Assembly: GCF_024323335.1 (NCBI RefSeq)
Contig: NC_066585.1
Span: 530,913,582-530,977,581 of the forward strand
Length of the DNA: 64,000 bases
Direction: 5' to 3'
Source: Lathyrus oleraceus
Taxonomy: Eukaryota > Streptophyta > Magnoliopsida > Fabales > Fabaceae
Made by a program: the position numbers and the translations under genes. This document shows, one piece after another, positions 23,592 to 36,030 of the stretch (position 1 is the first letter of the stretch; every line of letters starts with the position of its first letter). Below the pieces are notes generated by a model. The model worked only from the letters and a program-made list of their open reading frames with translations, was not told the origin of the DNA and made no database searches.

Positions 23592-25953
23592 CACTACTAT
23601 ATATAACACTTTTTATGACGAAGCTTTCACCTCAAAATACTAAAAATCGAGAGTATAGTTTCCTGGTAGCGTCATGGTAATAACCTTTTACCTCGGTTAT
23701 GCATAAAACCGAGGGAATACATCTATAAGTAGCGTGATTTTATTTTTAATATAACATATTACCTCAGTCTTTTGTAAAAACCCAAGGAGTATAAATATCA
23801 TGGACGCTTCGAATCCCAATTACTTTATTTTTATGTTTTTTTCAATGGTTTAATTACCTTTCTAGATTCCATTTTTTATTTGTTAATTTTATTTATTTTT
23901 CTAAGTTAATTAGAAAAGCTCAAAATCTTTGTTATCAATAAAAAAGTTACGCAATAATACGATTGAAAAGGAAAGGAAAAATGTCATTGATAATCAGAGA
24001 AGCAGGACAACAAATAATAAAAAAATAGGACAACATATAACTATTTCAGATATTCAAGCTTCTGACTCCGCTCAACTTCAACCGTTAATCTTGCTCCTTT
24101 TACCCTTTAGTTATCCCTAACTGAGAGAAAAATTCAGAAAAAACTCTTTCATATGATATGAGGAAAATTATTTCTTCACGAGAGGTCACAACCATTTCCA
24201 TTAAGAAGTTAAAAATAGTAAGAGGAAATTAATTTTGATTGTATGGATAAGAAAGTACAAAAGATGTTTTTCATATGAAGTAAGCATTTCTAATTGTTTC
24301 TCTCTTGGACATAAATTTTACACTAGAAGTTGATGCCAAACTTTTGTAATTGGGATGAGAGTAGCATGACTGGTAAGGTTATTGTAGTTGACATAAATTA
24401 GGAGAATGTGGTTTGAGAAGACATTGTTGAATCTATATTGTTTAACACAACTATCTTTCTCTTCACACTTTATTGCCTGAGCAATAAGTGAAGAAGTAAT
24501 GGTGATAGGAAAGCAATATACATTGGATTGTATTGACTTGACATCCTCACCATATTTCCTAACAGAGGAATTTAACGAGAACTCTATGACGAGATTAGTA
24601 TAGATGGGTCCATGAAGCATGTTAAAATAACCTTTCAGCTTATGTTTGGAAATAATTTTCATTAGATCAAAGCCTTGATCTTTCAACTCATCGAAATCAA
24701 AAAAAAAATCATTAATAACGAAGAAAAGATTTTAATCTCAGTTGGAGGTTTTTTTAGACATTTTTTGAATAAAAAGATAAGACTTTTAAACTAGGTTTGA
24801 AGACACAAAGATATGGAAATGAGACATGAATAGTGTATAAATAAATTGGAAAAGAGGAAGTGAAACAATCAAAGAAGCTCAAACGCCTCCTTGAAAATCC
24901 AAAAGATATGTTATATTTTGAATAGAGATGATCATTACTATTCTAATGATATGATTCCAAGGTGTGATAACATTGCTATTTGTTTTAAATATAAAAATAA
25001 CATATTACCTTAGTTTTTTCATATAACCGATGGGAAAAATCAGGAACCAACAACCCATGAACCTTTCTTTTTTATTATATTTTTTATTTATAAACAATGA
25101 AATGTAAAAAAATCAAAGGTTATTTACCTCGATTTTCTAATAAAATGAGGGTTAAAGTGTTTTACCTAAATTGAACATAAAAAACTATTAGTGATTATGT
25201 TGATCAAAGATATGTCGTTCATTTAATGAGAGATCAATGCTCGAGACACTACCATTAGTGATCCGCGTGAAGCATAAAAAACTTCCATTATAAAGGCATA
25301 TTTCTGAATATGAAGAAGCAAGTGAAGCATCATGAAACACTGCAAGATTATTTTCCATGAAAAGACCGCTAAGATGGATGCAAGAGCAAAATATTATTTG
25401 AGTTTAAGGTGTGTTCTTAACTATTTATTTGATCCAAAATCATTTACTTATCTAACCTTTTTTATCAATGTTTTTTTTGTTTTATATCAGAAACAAATGC
25501 ATGCAAGATAAAACCATTAAGAATATAATGACACCCAACATTTGATCTTGCCCAAATATCATTCAAAGTTCTAATATATGATTTTCATGGACTAATTAAT
25601 TTTATTTTAATATTCTGTGTAAACATTGTAATATTCTGGATAAACATTATAGTTTGTAAATAAATTATTTTATTAATATTCTGTGTAAACAATGTAACGA
25701 GTTTTAATTTTAAAAAATAATCTATCTTACCCCTCGGTTTGTGGATAAACCGAGAGGTATGAGGCATTATTTTTGTAAATAATAAAAATGCAAATGTTGG
25801 GGTTCGAACATGATCATATAACTTTACCCCTCAGTTTTTCATTAACCGGTGTGTTAAGTGACATATTTTCATGCCATCCTTTGTTACGTCGCCTCGGTAG
25901 CTGAGGTTACATCTCTTTTGCGTGCGATGTTAAAAGCGTTATTCGTAGTAGTG
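23592..25953. mobile_element. CACTA element 1 (2.36 kb, non-autonomous)
   Basis: The left end is CACTACTATATATAAC and the right end ...ATTCGTAGTAGTG, so the outermost bases (CACTACTA) are inverted. A 3-bp target duplication gaa flanks it (23589-23591 and 25954-25956), as expected for CACTA transposons. Subterminal hairpins of the form cctcggtt...aaccgagg lie at both sides (23690-23790; 25010-25160; 25730-25910). No transposase was seen. The interior carries a SIRE envelope-like gene fragment (24318-24700). Confidence 0.85.
24318..24700 (-). pseudogene. fragment of SIRE-type envelope-like (third ORF) gene inside CACTA element 1
   Basis: Minus-strand translation gives ELKDQGFDLMKI, YFNMLHGPIYTNLVIEF and FPITITSSLIAQAIKCEE. 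The first two align with the same gene in the larger copia element here (35614-35850: NGFDFLDVVKIQ, VREFW). This ORF is a family hallmark of SIRE/Maximus copia elements and has no proven function. It has neither its start nor its C-terminal half. Confidence 0.65.
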
Positions 25954-27320
25954 GAACATTCATTTTAAGGCCATAAAATATGGAAAAAGTATCCCGGTCA
26001 CATTCATCTTCAAAGTATTCAATATTGGAAACAAAGGCTATGTTTTTCTTCTTTTCAGATTTTTCACTGATCCCTATCTCAAAGGTCTGAAGAGATCCCA
26101 TCAGTTCATCAACTTTATTGTTGTATATATCTTGAGCTTCTTCAATGGCAGTTACCTTCATGTTAAATCACTTTGGAAGAGACCTGAGGATTTTTCTGAC
26201 CAACTTAGCTTTTGACATCTTCTCCCCTAGGGCACTTAAGGCATTGGTTATCTCAATAATATTCGTGTGAAAGTCATGAATTCTCCGATCCTCCTTCATT
26301 ATTAAGTTCTAAAACTTGGTGGTAAGAAGTTGAAGTCTTGATATCTTCGCCTTAAAGGTTCCTTCATGAGCAGTCTTCAAGATCTCCCAAGCATCTTTAG
26401 CAATAGTACAATTGTTTATTAGTCTGGAGGTGTTCTTGTCCATTCCATTGAATATGGTATTCAATGCTTTAGATTTTCCCTGAGATAATTTATCATATTC
26501 ATCATCCCAATCTTCCTCAGCCTTCAGCATATTAGTAATCTTACCATCTTTATCTCTATTCATTGGTGGATCCCATCCCTTGATCATAAATTTCCAAGCC
26601 TTACTGTCCATGGATTTGATAAAAGCCACCATACGAGCTTCCTAGTAGTCATAGTTGGTTCCTTCAAGAATGGATGGTATGTTCACAAATCCTCCTTCCT
26701 TGTCCATTATACCAGAAAGTATCTTCCCTGAATCTCACCCAAACACAGAGCAGGATGCATGCTCTGATACCAATTGAAATTCTGATATGCAGATATCAAA
26801 TGTCCTAAGAGATGTCGAGACACTGATATCTGATCAACACGCAATAACAAGATAACTTACATATTTGGTAAGAAGTTGAAGTCTTGATATCTTCGCCTTA
26901 AAGGTTCCTTCATGAGCAGTCTTCAAGATCTCCCAAGCATCTTTAGCAATAGTACAATTGTTTATTAGTCTGGAGGTGTTCTTGTCCATTCCATTGAATA
27001 TGGTATTCAATGCTTTAGATTTTCCCTGAGATAATTTATCATATTCATCATCCCAATCTTCCTCAGCCTTCAGCATATTAGTAATCTTACCATCTTTATC
27101 TCTATTCATTGGTGGATCCCATCCCTTGATCATAAATTTCCAAGCCTTACTGTCCATGGATTTGATAAAAGCCACCATACGAGCTTCCTAGTAGTCATAA
27201 TTGGTTCCTTCAAGAATGGATGGTATGTTCACAAATCCTCCTTCCTTGTCCATTATACCAGAAAGTATCTTCCCTGAATCTCACCCAAACACAGAGCAGG
27301 ATGCATGCTCTGATACCAAT
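25954..27320 (-). pseudogene. Ty1-copia gag, partly duplicated, with PBS
   Basis: 27178 down to 26867 encodes a UBN2-type gag N-terminus (MVAFIKSMDSKAWKFMIKGW, LNTIFNGMDKNTSRLINNCT, AWEILKTAHEGTFKAKISRL). The same segment recurs at 26632-26309 and continues into later gag (25907-26161: VDELMGSLQTFEIGISE). Stops interrupt it between the blocks. The PBS, read on minus, is at 27308-27320 (plus ctctgataccaat, complement of the TTGGTATCAGAG motif). Pol is missing: the element ends where CACTA element 1 begins. Confidence 0.85.
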
Positions 27321-27412
27321 TGAAATTCTGATATGCAGATATCAAATGTCCTAAGAGATGTCGAGACACTGATATCTGATCAACACGCAATAACAAGATA
27401 ACTTACATATAT
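26321..27412. repeat. 546-bp tandem duplication of PBS/gag/LTR-edge segment
   Basis: 26321-26866 and 26867-27412 are direct copies offset by exactly 546 bases. Very few differences were seen (for example gtcatagttgg against gtcataattgg). Each copy holds the gag start, the tgataccaat PBS and the first ~90 bases of the LTR. The junction lies at atttggtaagaag (26863-26875). The near identity implies a recent event. Confidence 0.95.
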
Positions 27413-28161
27413 GGGAACATAAAATAATAGAACACGCAAAATTGTTAGTCCAGTTCGGTGTACAATAATACCTACATTTGGGGGCTACCAAGCCAGGGTG
27501 AAAATCCACTAAATAGTATCAGTTTGTAGACCTTCTATAAACTATCTCCAATTTACAGTCTACACCCTAATCACTACCCGTACTTAACTTCTACCTAAGA
27601 CACTCCTAGGTGTGAGACCCTTCTCACTTACTTTTCAATCACAACAGTGAAAATTCAAACAATTACAAAGATTCTGAGGTCACACTTCACAGACACACAG
27701 TCACTCAATTCTTAAAAGCTTATGAGTGTTTGGCAACCCTTACAATCAATTGACACAATCCTACCCATATATCAAGATGATATTAGAGAGGCTCACAAAT
27801 AGAAAGAACACTCAAACCCTAACACCAGACTAACACCTTCTATTTTTCCGTGCTTCAATTAGGTTTGAGCCATTCTATATATGGTCATAGATTGAATTGG
27901 ATTTGGGCCTTATACACACAGGGAAACAGCTGCACAACGTTAGGTTAACAATCAAAAGTTTCCTAAAATGTCTCAATATTTACAAAACAAAATAAGTTTA
28001 AAATTAATTAGAATCTTCGATTCCTCACTCTTGAACGCCATATGGGATTACTTAATATTCCTAGAATATTCTGTAATCAGTTAATCAATCAAACGTTACC
28101 AAGAGTAATATCTGTTTCAGACAAGATGTCGAACCCACACGGTAGGATATCGTGTTCAACA
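27321..28161 (-). mobile_element. 5' LTR of the copia element (841 bp)
   Basis: On the minus strand it starts TGTTGAACACGATATCC (28161) and ends ...CAGAATTTCA (27321), directly abutting the PBS. It thus has TG...CA ends and the correct orientation for the gag that follows. There is no matching 3' LTR in the window, so the element is truncated. Confidence 0.8.
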
Positions 28162-28880
28162 TGTTGCAGCTAAGTTAATTTTATCAAAATTACTGTCAAT
28201 CATAAATACAAAAAATTAACATTAATTGATCAATTTATTTATATTAAAAATAAAGGTAATAAAAATGAATATGAGTACTTAAGGACCCACCGAATAAGAT
28301 GATGAGTACAAACATTGATATCCAAATGAGTATTATGAACTCGTATGAAGATTTTTTTTTCAAATCACGAATATGGAAAGAATTAGTATAACACTTTGTC
28401 TAAATACTACTCATTATTGTCCCTACAACTTTCTATGTTGCAATATATAAGTTAAGAAGAACTATACTTCTTAAAAAAAGACTATATATTATAATTAATT
28501 TAATGTCTTTTTTGTTGTGTTTTAATTATAAAAAATTTCATGACAAAATCTAAAAACAATATAATTAGTCACGAAGCAAATGAGAGATAATAAATTAAAT
28601 ATAATTTGCATTTAATTTTACTAGAAAGAGAAGTATTTTTTAAAACAAAATAATTAAATAGAATAAAAACTATTTTTTTCTACTTATAGTTTTTTATAAC
28701 AGAAAAAAGTCAAAAACCAATATCCATTATATACGCTTTTATATGGATGACAAATCTTTTAAATCTTTTAAATAAAAAAAGTAACAAATCTTTTAAATAG
28801 AAAAAGGTAACAAATCTTTTAAATATTTTAAATAAAATAAAATCCATAAATAAAACGTGTTGGCTACGCTTGAGTCCATT
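28162..28880. other. AT-rich upstream region of SKP1-like gene A
   Basis: Very AT-rich, with short repeats such as caaatcttttaaat (28750-28830). No coding region. The last 100 bases resemble the promoter of the second SKP1-like gene. Confidence 0.5.
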
Positions 28881-28890
28881 CCTAATTGCT

Positions 28891-28942
28891 TATAAATAGT
28901 GTCGAGGAGTTGCGTAGTTTATATGTTGCAGGGTTAGGGTTT
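28891..28942 (+). promoter_or_regulatory. TATA box and telo-box of SKP1-like gene A
   Basis: tataaata at 28891-28898 lies about 90 bases before the start codon. ttagggttt at 28934-28942 is a telo-box (reverse AAACCCTAA) in the probable 5' UTR. The same two motifs in the same order precede the paralogue at 60160 and 60236. Confidence 0.65.
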
Positions 28943-28984
28943 ATAGTTTTGAAGAATAGTATTCAAGAATCAAAGTTGAATTGA

Positions 28985-29560
28985 ATGATGGCATCAACAA
29001 AGAAGATCAACCTCAAGAGTTGTGATGGTGATATCTTTGAAATCGACGAAGCGGTGGCGTTGGAATCACAAACGATAAAGCATATGATTGAAGATAATTG
29101 CGCTGATGCTACCGGAATCCCTCTTCCAAATGTAACCAGCAAGACTTTAGCAAAGGTCATCGAGTACTGCAAGAAGCATGTTGAGGCTGCAAATTCTCAA
29201 GAAAAGCGTGTTGTTGAGGCTGCAAATTCTCAAGAAAAGCGTGCTGTTGAGGCTGGAAATTCTCAAGAAAAGCATGCTGTTGAGGCTGGAAATTCTCAAG
29301 AAAAGCATGTTGTTGAGGATAATCTCAAGAATTGGGATGCGGAATTCGTGAAGGTTAATCAAGTGACACTGTTTGAACTCATATTGGCTGCAAACTATTT
29401 GGACATCAAGAGTCTGTTAGATCTTACAAGCAAGGCTATTGCGGCCATGATGGTTGGTAAGACACCCGAGGAAATTCGCAAGATGTTCAACATTGCCAAT
29501 GATTTCACTGAAGAAGAAGAGGAGGAACTTCGTGAGGAAAATAAATGGGCTTTTGAATGA
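28985..29560 (+). CDS. SKP1-like protein with in-frame linker repeat, 191 aa
   Basis: SKP1 proteins link cullin-1 to F-box proteins in SCF ubiquitin ligases. Here residues ~5-65 form the Skp1 POZ domain ([54 protein letters not shown]). The C-terminal dimerisation/F-box-binding domain follows ([31 protein letters not shown]...[13 protein letters not shown]...[14 protein letters not shown]). The invariant WAFE end is intact. Between them lie four copies of [15 protein letters not shown] units (29180-29311), making it about 25-30 residues longer than usual (about 160). Two adjacent ATGs (28985, 28988) exist. The second matches MASTKK of the paralogue and is the likelier start. It is a single exon with no damage. 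Confidence 0.92.
   Translation: MMASTKKINLKSCDGDIFEIDEAVALESQTIKHMIEDNCADATGIPLPNVTSKTLAKVIEYCKKHVEAANSQEKRVVEAANSQEKRAVEAGNSQEKHAVEAGNSQEKHVVEDNLKNWDAEFVKVNQVTLFELILAANYLDIKSLLDLTSKAIAAMMVGKTPEEIRKMFNIANDFTEEEEEELREENKWAFE
29180..29311 (+). repeat. 33-bp coding tandem repeat (4 copies) in SKP1-like gene A
   Basis: Units at 29180, 29213, 29246 and 29279 encode VEA(A/G)NSQEK(R/H)(V/A). Units 1-2 have GCA/CGT (A, R) and units 3-4 have GGA/CAT (G, H), so pairs 1-2 and 3-4 are most alike. The paralogue has only a single diverged equivalent ([12 protein letters not shown]). Confidence 0.97.
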
Positions 29561-29944
29561 TTACACAAAATGTCTTAATTGCATTTACATACTTAGTTTT
29601 AACATTTAGTTAGACATAGAGTCATAAGTTTAGAACTGCAGTATGTAGATTTATACATATTCGATGCTGTGTTGATTGTTTTCTGCATTCCTTCTGTTTG
29701 GAATTTATATTGAAACAGTTTGTGTATCTTTTCTTATAATTCTATCATTCTGATCTCTTTCACTGTTTGTGTCTATTTTCTTCCGGTTGTATTCTATCAT
29801 TCTTATCTTTCACATATTGTGTATATGTATATGGAATCATAGTAATAAAAGAAGATAACATGTTTAAATGTTAAAATTGCAAGGGATTCAATTGCATGTG
29901 GCTCCCTCGTTGACATTCAAGGAAAAGTGTTATATTGAAGTTTT
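29561..29944 (+). other. 3' UTR and flank of SKP1-like gene A
   Basis: Related in wording to the flank of the second copy (for example a gcagtatgtagatttata segment against gcaatatgtaaatttata at 60840-60857). This shows that the duplication included 3' sequence. T-rich, with no other gene. Confidence 0.5.
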
Positions 29945-30490
29945 TTTTTTATAAGCAAGATATCATATTAAAAAAGAGTATAAACCCTTCTCCAAGTTTG
30001 CACTTAATGTTTCCTACAAACCGATCTTTAAGCTGAACTGAGTTGAAACCCAAAGAAAGTATATCTCTCCACCAAATTGAATGGGTTTTCCTTCCTCTAT
30101 TACAGTCTTGGATTGGAATACCTATGCTTAAGAATTTCCATCCAAATACCATCACTTTCTTGAAGAATTCTCCATTTGAGGGACTTATTGAAAGTCTTGA
30201 TATCCTTGATGCCTAAGCCACCCTTCTCTTTTGGCAAAGAAACAGACTTCCAACTTACCCAATGAATGGACTTTTTAAGATCACTTCCACCCACAGAAAG
30301 TTATTTTGAATTTTTACAACAATTTCCCTAATGACTATAAGTGGAGCTCTGTAAAAAGACAAAGTATAGATGGGCATTGCATTCATAACCGAATTAATCA
30401 TCACAACTCTCCTGTCCACATACATGCTTTTACCTTTCCAAATAGCCAATCTTTTCCTTATATTGTCAATCACACTCTTCCATATCTTAA
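29945..30490 (-). pseudogene. LINE RT C-terminal fragment
   Basis: The minus strand reads IRKRLAIWKGKSMYVDRRVV, MNAMPIYTLSFYRAP, NFLWVEV, then WVSWKSVSLPKEKGGLGIKD and SLKWRILQESDGIW, then SIWWRDILSLG. This is the usual order of plant L1-type LINE RT ends. Frame shifts near 30255 and 30155 break it. It is a different copy from the one at 21.9-23.6 kb. Confidence 0.82.
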
Positions 30491-31286
30491 CTGATTTATG
30501 ACTTTTGATTCATCTACGTACATTTACCTCAATCATCCATTTTAGTTAAGATCATCCATTTTCCATTTGCATATACATGTAACATTATTAGGTCTAAAGG
30601 TTCACTTGATGATGAATTTGACTATTTAACTTGATGTCTCATACTTGGACTATTAATTGTTTGATATGAGAATTCTTTTGATTAAGGTCTTATTATTAGT
30701 GATCAGATAAAAATCATGGATTATGGTTTGTATTGCATACTTGTGGAACAAGTTGCTTTGATAATTCCATTAAGTCATCACATGAAGTTTGGAATAAGGA
30801 AGAAACAAGAGCTACAAGACATTTGACTTGCAAGTTGACTTTTGATCAAGGTCAACCATGAAAGGTTAACTTTTTGGCCAAGTCACTTTGACTCTCACAT
30901 TTGACCACTACTAAGTTCAATGACTACATGCTTTTGGTACAGTTGGGAGAAAAGGAAAATTGAAAACCTACATGCAAAGTTGACCTTTTTATCAAAGTCA
31001 ACCATGTGAGGCTGACTTTGTGTTGTCCTAGTCATATTGGTCTCTAATTGGTACTTGATCATAGTTATTTTCCAATGACGTATGTTAAGGAGAACTCTAT
31101 TCAAAGTAAATTCAAATTCAAAATCAAAATGGAGGGAAAATGTAGGAGATCATGTGTTACTTGAATTGCAAGTTACAAATACAAGTCAAAGAATTCAAAG
31201 TTAAACTTCGTTGAAAAAGTGAAATCCATTAAAATACAAGTGCATTACACAAAAAATGGAAATTATATTAAAATGTGCATTTTAGT
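30491..31286. other. repeat-like intergenic sequence, no gene seen
   Basis: Two segments share ttgaccttt/ttgacttttgatcaaggtc-type wording (30834-30880 and 30980-31020). Such wording is common in legume Ty3-gypsy non-coding DNA. No boundaries could be set. Confidence 0.35.
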
Positions 31287-31649
31287 CACAAAATATGAAA
31301 TGATGTTCAGCAAGATAGTTCTAGTTTTGTGATGATTTTTATAATTTTTCTTTTGTTGTTCTGTTATCACTCTTTTTTCTATTTTGTTACCACTAGCATC
31401 AATACGATGTATGTAGACATCAACTAACATATCCCATAGATCTAAGCCATGACCTAGAAAGAAGCTTTATATTAGTAATCATATATTTCTCCATAAAAAA
31501 TAGGAGGTTTAGCGTTATAGTGATCTCTATATACAGGAGAAACTGGAGGTGGGATAACAGTCATTGTGTTTCACAAACTGAATCTTTATCTGACACTATT
31601 AAGTATTTGATAATCTTATCAAGACTAGAATCAGAGCTCTTATGCCAAT
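31287..31649 (-). mobile_element. extra PBS plus gag start of a second SIRE-like copy
   Basis: This segment is homologous to 40945-41322, the PBS and gag N-terminus of the large element, in the same orientation. Shared wording includes gttcagcaagatagttctag and catatcccatagatcta. The PBS (plus agctcttatgccaat) abuts LTR 31650-32830 on its outer side. The order on the minus strand is therefore LTR-internal-LTR-PBS-gag, cut off at about 31287. Confidence 0.85.
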
Positions 31650-32830
31650 TGAAGGTAGCAATAAACAAAATAAATGGAGGTTTGAATTGGGTTTCCAAGA
31701 TCAAAAAAATTTGTACCTAAAACAATAACCAAAATAATGAAAACAATTATTTTTATCCTGTTTCGTTGTTAACAAAGCTACCTCCAGTCCACCCGCCAAG
31801 GTGATTTTGCTTTATCAACAAGTACTTAATCCACTATAACCAAACTGATTACAGACACAACAAGGACTACATGTCAATGTCTCCTCGAGTATTTCTAACT
31901 ATACTCAAGTCACTCAAGGAATACAAACTCAATCAATGAGATTTACAAGAGACGTGTTTACACGATTGCTTCTAAGAAAGCACAATAACACAAGTTTAGG
32001 TACAATGAATTTATCACACAATAAAGAATAAAAGCTCTATGTGTGTTTATTTTCTCTATACACAATTATGTTCAGTTCAGCAAAAACATTATGTATTGTC
32101 ACATAATCTAGCAACTTGTCCAATCTTCCAAGTCTCCTTTATATAGACAACGAAAAGATCTAATGAAGAGTAGAATTGGAATACCAAAAAGCAGTTGTAA
32201 CCTTACATGACGGCAGGCAAAATGGTACAATAATACAGTCCTTAGCCCATAAAATCAGCGTAGTGGAAGGAATATTTGATCTTGTACTAGGTACTATTTT
32301 ACTTATGCAAAACCTTTTGATATTATTTTCTAATCTTCAGAGGCTTCTGAATAAAGGATGTTGAAACATGTTTAGAAGGATCAAGAGTCTGGTTGAGATA
32401 ACCTTTAGAACCTTGGTTTTCAGAGTCTTGATACAGTTCCTCTGAACCTGGTCTTCAGAGTCTTTAGAACTTGGTCTTCAGAGTGTTCAGAACTTGAGAG
32501 TGCAAAATCTTGAAGGCTTGACAAACCTTCTGAGGCTTTTCAGTCAAAGTCACAGTCAGAAGCTTTAGCACAAACTTTCATCAAAACCGTTGTCTAAGAG
32601 CATTCCAGAACTTGACATCATCTTGTAAGGCATTTTGGTATATCTTCAGAGTCAAAGTGTGTTGAATCCAGAGTCTGATGACGCCACACGCAGATCTTCA
32701 GAATCAAAACTTGTTAGAAAAATCTACACACTAGACAAAACCATTAGGATACAAAATTGTTATCTAAGAAATAATATATTGTTATCATCAAAACTAAAGG
32801 CCAAATGCAGAACCAAATCTTATTCTTACA
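31650..32830 (-). repeat. 3' LTR of the SIRE-like element
   Basis: It aligns throughout with 41323-42451 (cctccagtccacccgccaag; catcttgtaaggca). The TATA box reads TATATAAA on minus at 32145-32138, as in the other LTR at 41754-41747. The polypurine tract lies at 32831-32846 (plus atctccccctttttga). Confidence 0.88.
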
Positions 32831-33070
32831 ATCTCCCCCTTTTTGATAATGAAAAAACCATGTATTTTGATGAACAAATTTTACTTGGTTAAATCACATA
32901 AAAACATCAGAGTGAGGTTTGTAAGCTCCCCCTGAATTTTATACTATTAAAATTATTTTTCAGCTTAAAATTTCAGAGTTAAGTTTGCAAGATCCCCCTA
33001 AATTGAAGACTTAAAATAATCTTAAGAATATAAAAATATCTCAATTAGCATGACAAAATAACTTCTCTGA

Positions 33071-33480
33071 ATGCAGAAGCCTAGTTACAAAAGTAACTTC
33101 CCATATAGTAGAAGCCTGGTTACAAAAGTAACTTCCCAAAATGCAGAAGCCTGGTTACATAAGTATTTTAGAATTTGACTTTGCCTTGAGTATCAGAAAG
33201 ACTGGTTATCAACCTTGTATCAGAGCTTGATTTGTCATAACTTATATACTCCTGGAAATTATCAGAGCTTGTATACCAAAGTTTGGTTATCAGCCTTGTA
33301 TATGTCTGGTTCAGAGCTTGTATACACATGGTTGATTTGAATTGAGTTCATAACTTTTATATGCTTGGTTAACTTGAATTGAGTTTACGGCTTGTATATG
33401 CTTGATTAACTTGAACTCAAATCATCTTGGTTAAAGCCTTCAACTTGGTTGATGTCTTAACTCCTGAAAAACTTGGTTAA
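33071..33480. repeat. short tandem repeats next to the polypurine tract
   Basis: Three ~35-bp units start at 33071, 33105 and 33141 (gcagaagcctggttacaaaa). They are followed, from about 33240, by looser repeats with ttgtatatgcttggttaact. This is non-coding 3' sequence of the SIRE-like element. Confidence 0.75.
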
Positions 33481-33759
33481 CTTGAAACATGATGAACTTA
33501 TTCAAAGTTCCTAGAAAAGTTACGAGAGTCAGAAATTAATAGGAATATTAAAGACATGTTTGGGTGTCAGAGTCAGAAATAGGTATATCAAAATCAATCA
33601 TTATTTTCCCCATTTGTCATTAATCAAAAAGAAAGAAAAAAGACAAAGTAAAACCAAACATAATCTCATTTCATTTAAATAACCATGAAGTACATAAATA
33701 GAAACGATAAAACACTTAGAGACTAAGAAAGCAACAATTGTTTAAAAAACAAGGGTTTA

Positions 33760-36030
33760 AGAAGGGGGAGGCAATCTTGATAAGATAGCTTGAAGCATCC
33801 CTTCAATCTTGGTGTTTGTTCTAGCTTGAGCCTTGAACATCTTATCCTGCTTGTCCAACCTTTATTTGACCATAATATTCTTAGCCTTGAGCTCTTTTAA
33901 GGTCTTCAGAATGAATTCTTTAGAAACCAAAGTCTTCGCTACTCTAAAAACACTGCCAATCTAAAAAGTATTCTCAGAAGCAGCAAGAGTCAGTTGTTCT
34001 TACAAATTTTCCTGAGGAGGAGGAGGAGGAATCACTTCTGGTGCAGGGAGGAGAAGTGTTGGAGGAACCTTCCGAAGCAAAGGTTCAACAATACCAGAGA
34101 ATCTGGCATGGAAGTTCCTTTGAGTATCCTTCAAGCATATAAATTCCAACTCCGTAGAGCTGGAGTCACATCGTCTTCTGAAGTTTCTATGCAGAGTACA
34201 CACTTTACAGAGGTTTGCATTAGAAGTACAAACTTCAGTGAGAATGTTTAATCTGGCAACAATCTCACTTTCAAACTGCAATAACAATTCATTCAATAGT
34301 GTGGGATGGATGTTGGTTTGAAAAGGGGTTTAGTCAGAATAGAATTGAGGTGTTCTATCAGGGATGGAAATCATCTCAACATCTGACTCAGAATCAAATC
34401 ATTATAATAAGATTCTATAATGACATCGTCATAGTCAGAGTCATGAGGTTCAGGGTGAATGGTGTTTTGTGGTTGTTGGCTTTCAGATAGAATTAGTGAA
34501 TAAGGGTTTTCTAGTGTAGGTATGATAGTGGATGTGAGGGGTTAATAAGGCGGGGGAAATGAAAAGGCATTATTTGGATTAATAGTTTAGGGAGCAGAAA
34601 CAGGTGGTTCAACAGGAACTATTTCGGAGTGAACTTGTTCAGAAGTGTGTGCGGGTACAGAGTGAACTTGTTCATAAACATTTGGATTAGGGGTAGGTGA
34701 AATGAGAGTGATAGATGGAAATGATGAACTATTATCAACAGAATGAAGACGAGTTTCAGAAGGAATAGACTTACTCGAGACAGTTCCAACAAAGGTACAG
34801 TTATGGATTCTTCAGCAGAAGTGTCCAGAGTCCTCCTAGTAGAACTAGAAGTCTTAACCTTCTTATGCCTTCCATCATCATGCTTCATATAACTCTTCCT
34901 CTTATTATAAGGAGTTTCAGAAGCTTTGTCTAGGTAACCTGGTTGACAGCTAGCAAAGTAATCCATCAGAACATTCATAGGATATGGCTTTGAGAAGATT
35001 GTAAATCATGTAAAGGGATCCTTCTGTTGGATATGGATTCCTTGGGGACTTCAGCAGGGTTGCTAGTCAGTTTAGTTATAAGGCCCATGTTGTTCAGATT
35101 TTTGGAATTAAAAATCCTTCCAATCTAGGGTTTCAACTCTTTGGTCATCTGAGCTTCTATTAGAGAGTCTATCAGCTTACTCTTCATCATAATATCTGAT
35201 ATCGGCCTTCCAAGGGGAATCCAATTCCTCATCTTCTTGATACCATCTCTGGTTTCCTTCACCATGTCCCTTAATTACTGAAAGAGAAGAGCAGAGAGGT
35301 TCACCTTCTTTTTTATAGCAATATAGTAGAGAATATATTGCTGGTCACCATTGATGTAGTCTGAAGAATTTGTTGACTTTTTGTGATGAACACATCCGAG
35401 AAGAATTTTGGCCCATATCCTCATATGAGGTAGAATATCCTTGATCTTGTTGGAGTTAACTCCAGAAGTAAAAATCACATTTGAAATTTCAATCAGATCA
35501 GACTTTCGTTCCACCATCTGATTGCATCTTATTCCAGACCCATCATGTCCAATGAGTTTGGCAATCAGTTTCTCAGTTATGACAATCTTGTTTCCCATAA
35601 AGAAAGAAGTAACCTAGAAAACTGAGGTCTTGGCATGACTCCAAAATTCTCTAACTAGATGAAAGAAAACTGGAGCTTGAAGACGATCAAAATACTTTTC
35701 CCAACCTTGAATCTTAACAACATCTAAAAAATCAAAGCCATTATCCTTCAAATTCTCAAAATCAACCATAAGTTCACAAAGTACTTCTAATTTGTTTGTA
35801 GGAGTAGTTAATCTGAGTTCAGGTTTATCATAAGGTTCTTTAGAGAACACTTCTTGAGATGATCCTGAAGTAGATTTTGAAGAACTGCTTTGAAGGAGAT
35901 GAGGAGTTTGTTGTTGTTGTGGAGATGAAGAACCACGAGGAATTATTTGAGCAGTTGCAGCAAGTTGTTGTTGCTTGTTCTTGTTTAGTAGATCATTTTT
36001 AAGAAGCCATTGTTGATGAAGAACAAAGGT
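33760..36030 (-). pseudogene. SIRE-type envelope-like third ORF, broken
   Basis: From the minus strand: a Gln/Ser-rich start (SSSPQQQQTPHLL), then VDFENLKDNGFDFLDVVKIQ and HLVREFWSHAKTSVF, a stop at about 35613, then MGNKIVITEKLIAKLIGHDG, DLIEISNVIFTSGVNSNKIK and ILLGCVHHKKSTNSSDYING. After another stop, RDMVKETRDGIKKMRNWIPL follows, and the downstream part has many stops. This matches the ORF that plant annotations call envelope-like or putative plant transposon protein. No function is established. Confidence 0.75.

Noticed and set aside
29147..29362. minus-strand repetitive frame in the SKP1-like gene
   Set aside because: It is the antisense shadow of the 33-bp coding repeat.
34000..34296. 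overlapping frames on both strands as small genes
   Set aside because: They lie in the decayed third-ORF/3' region of the SIRE-like element and show no start context or family match.
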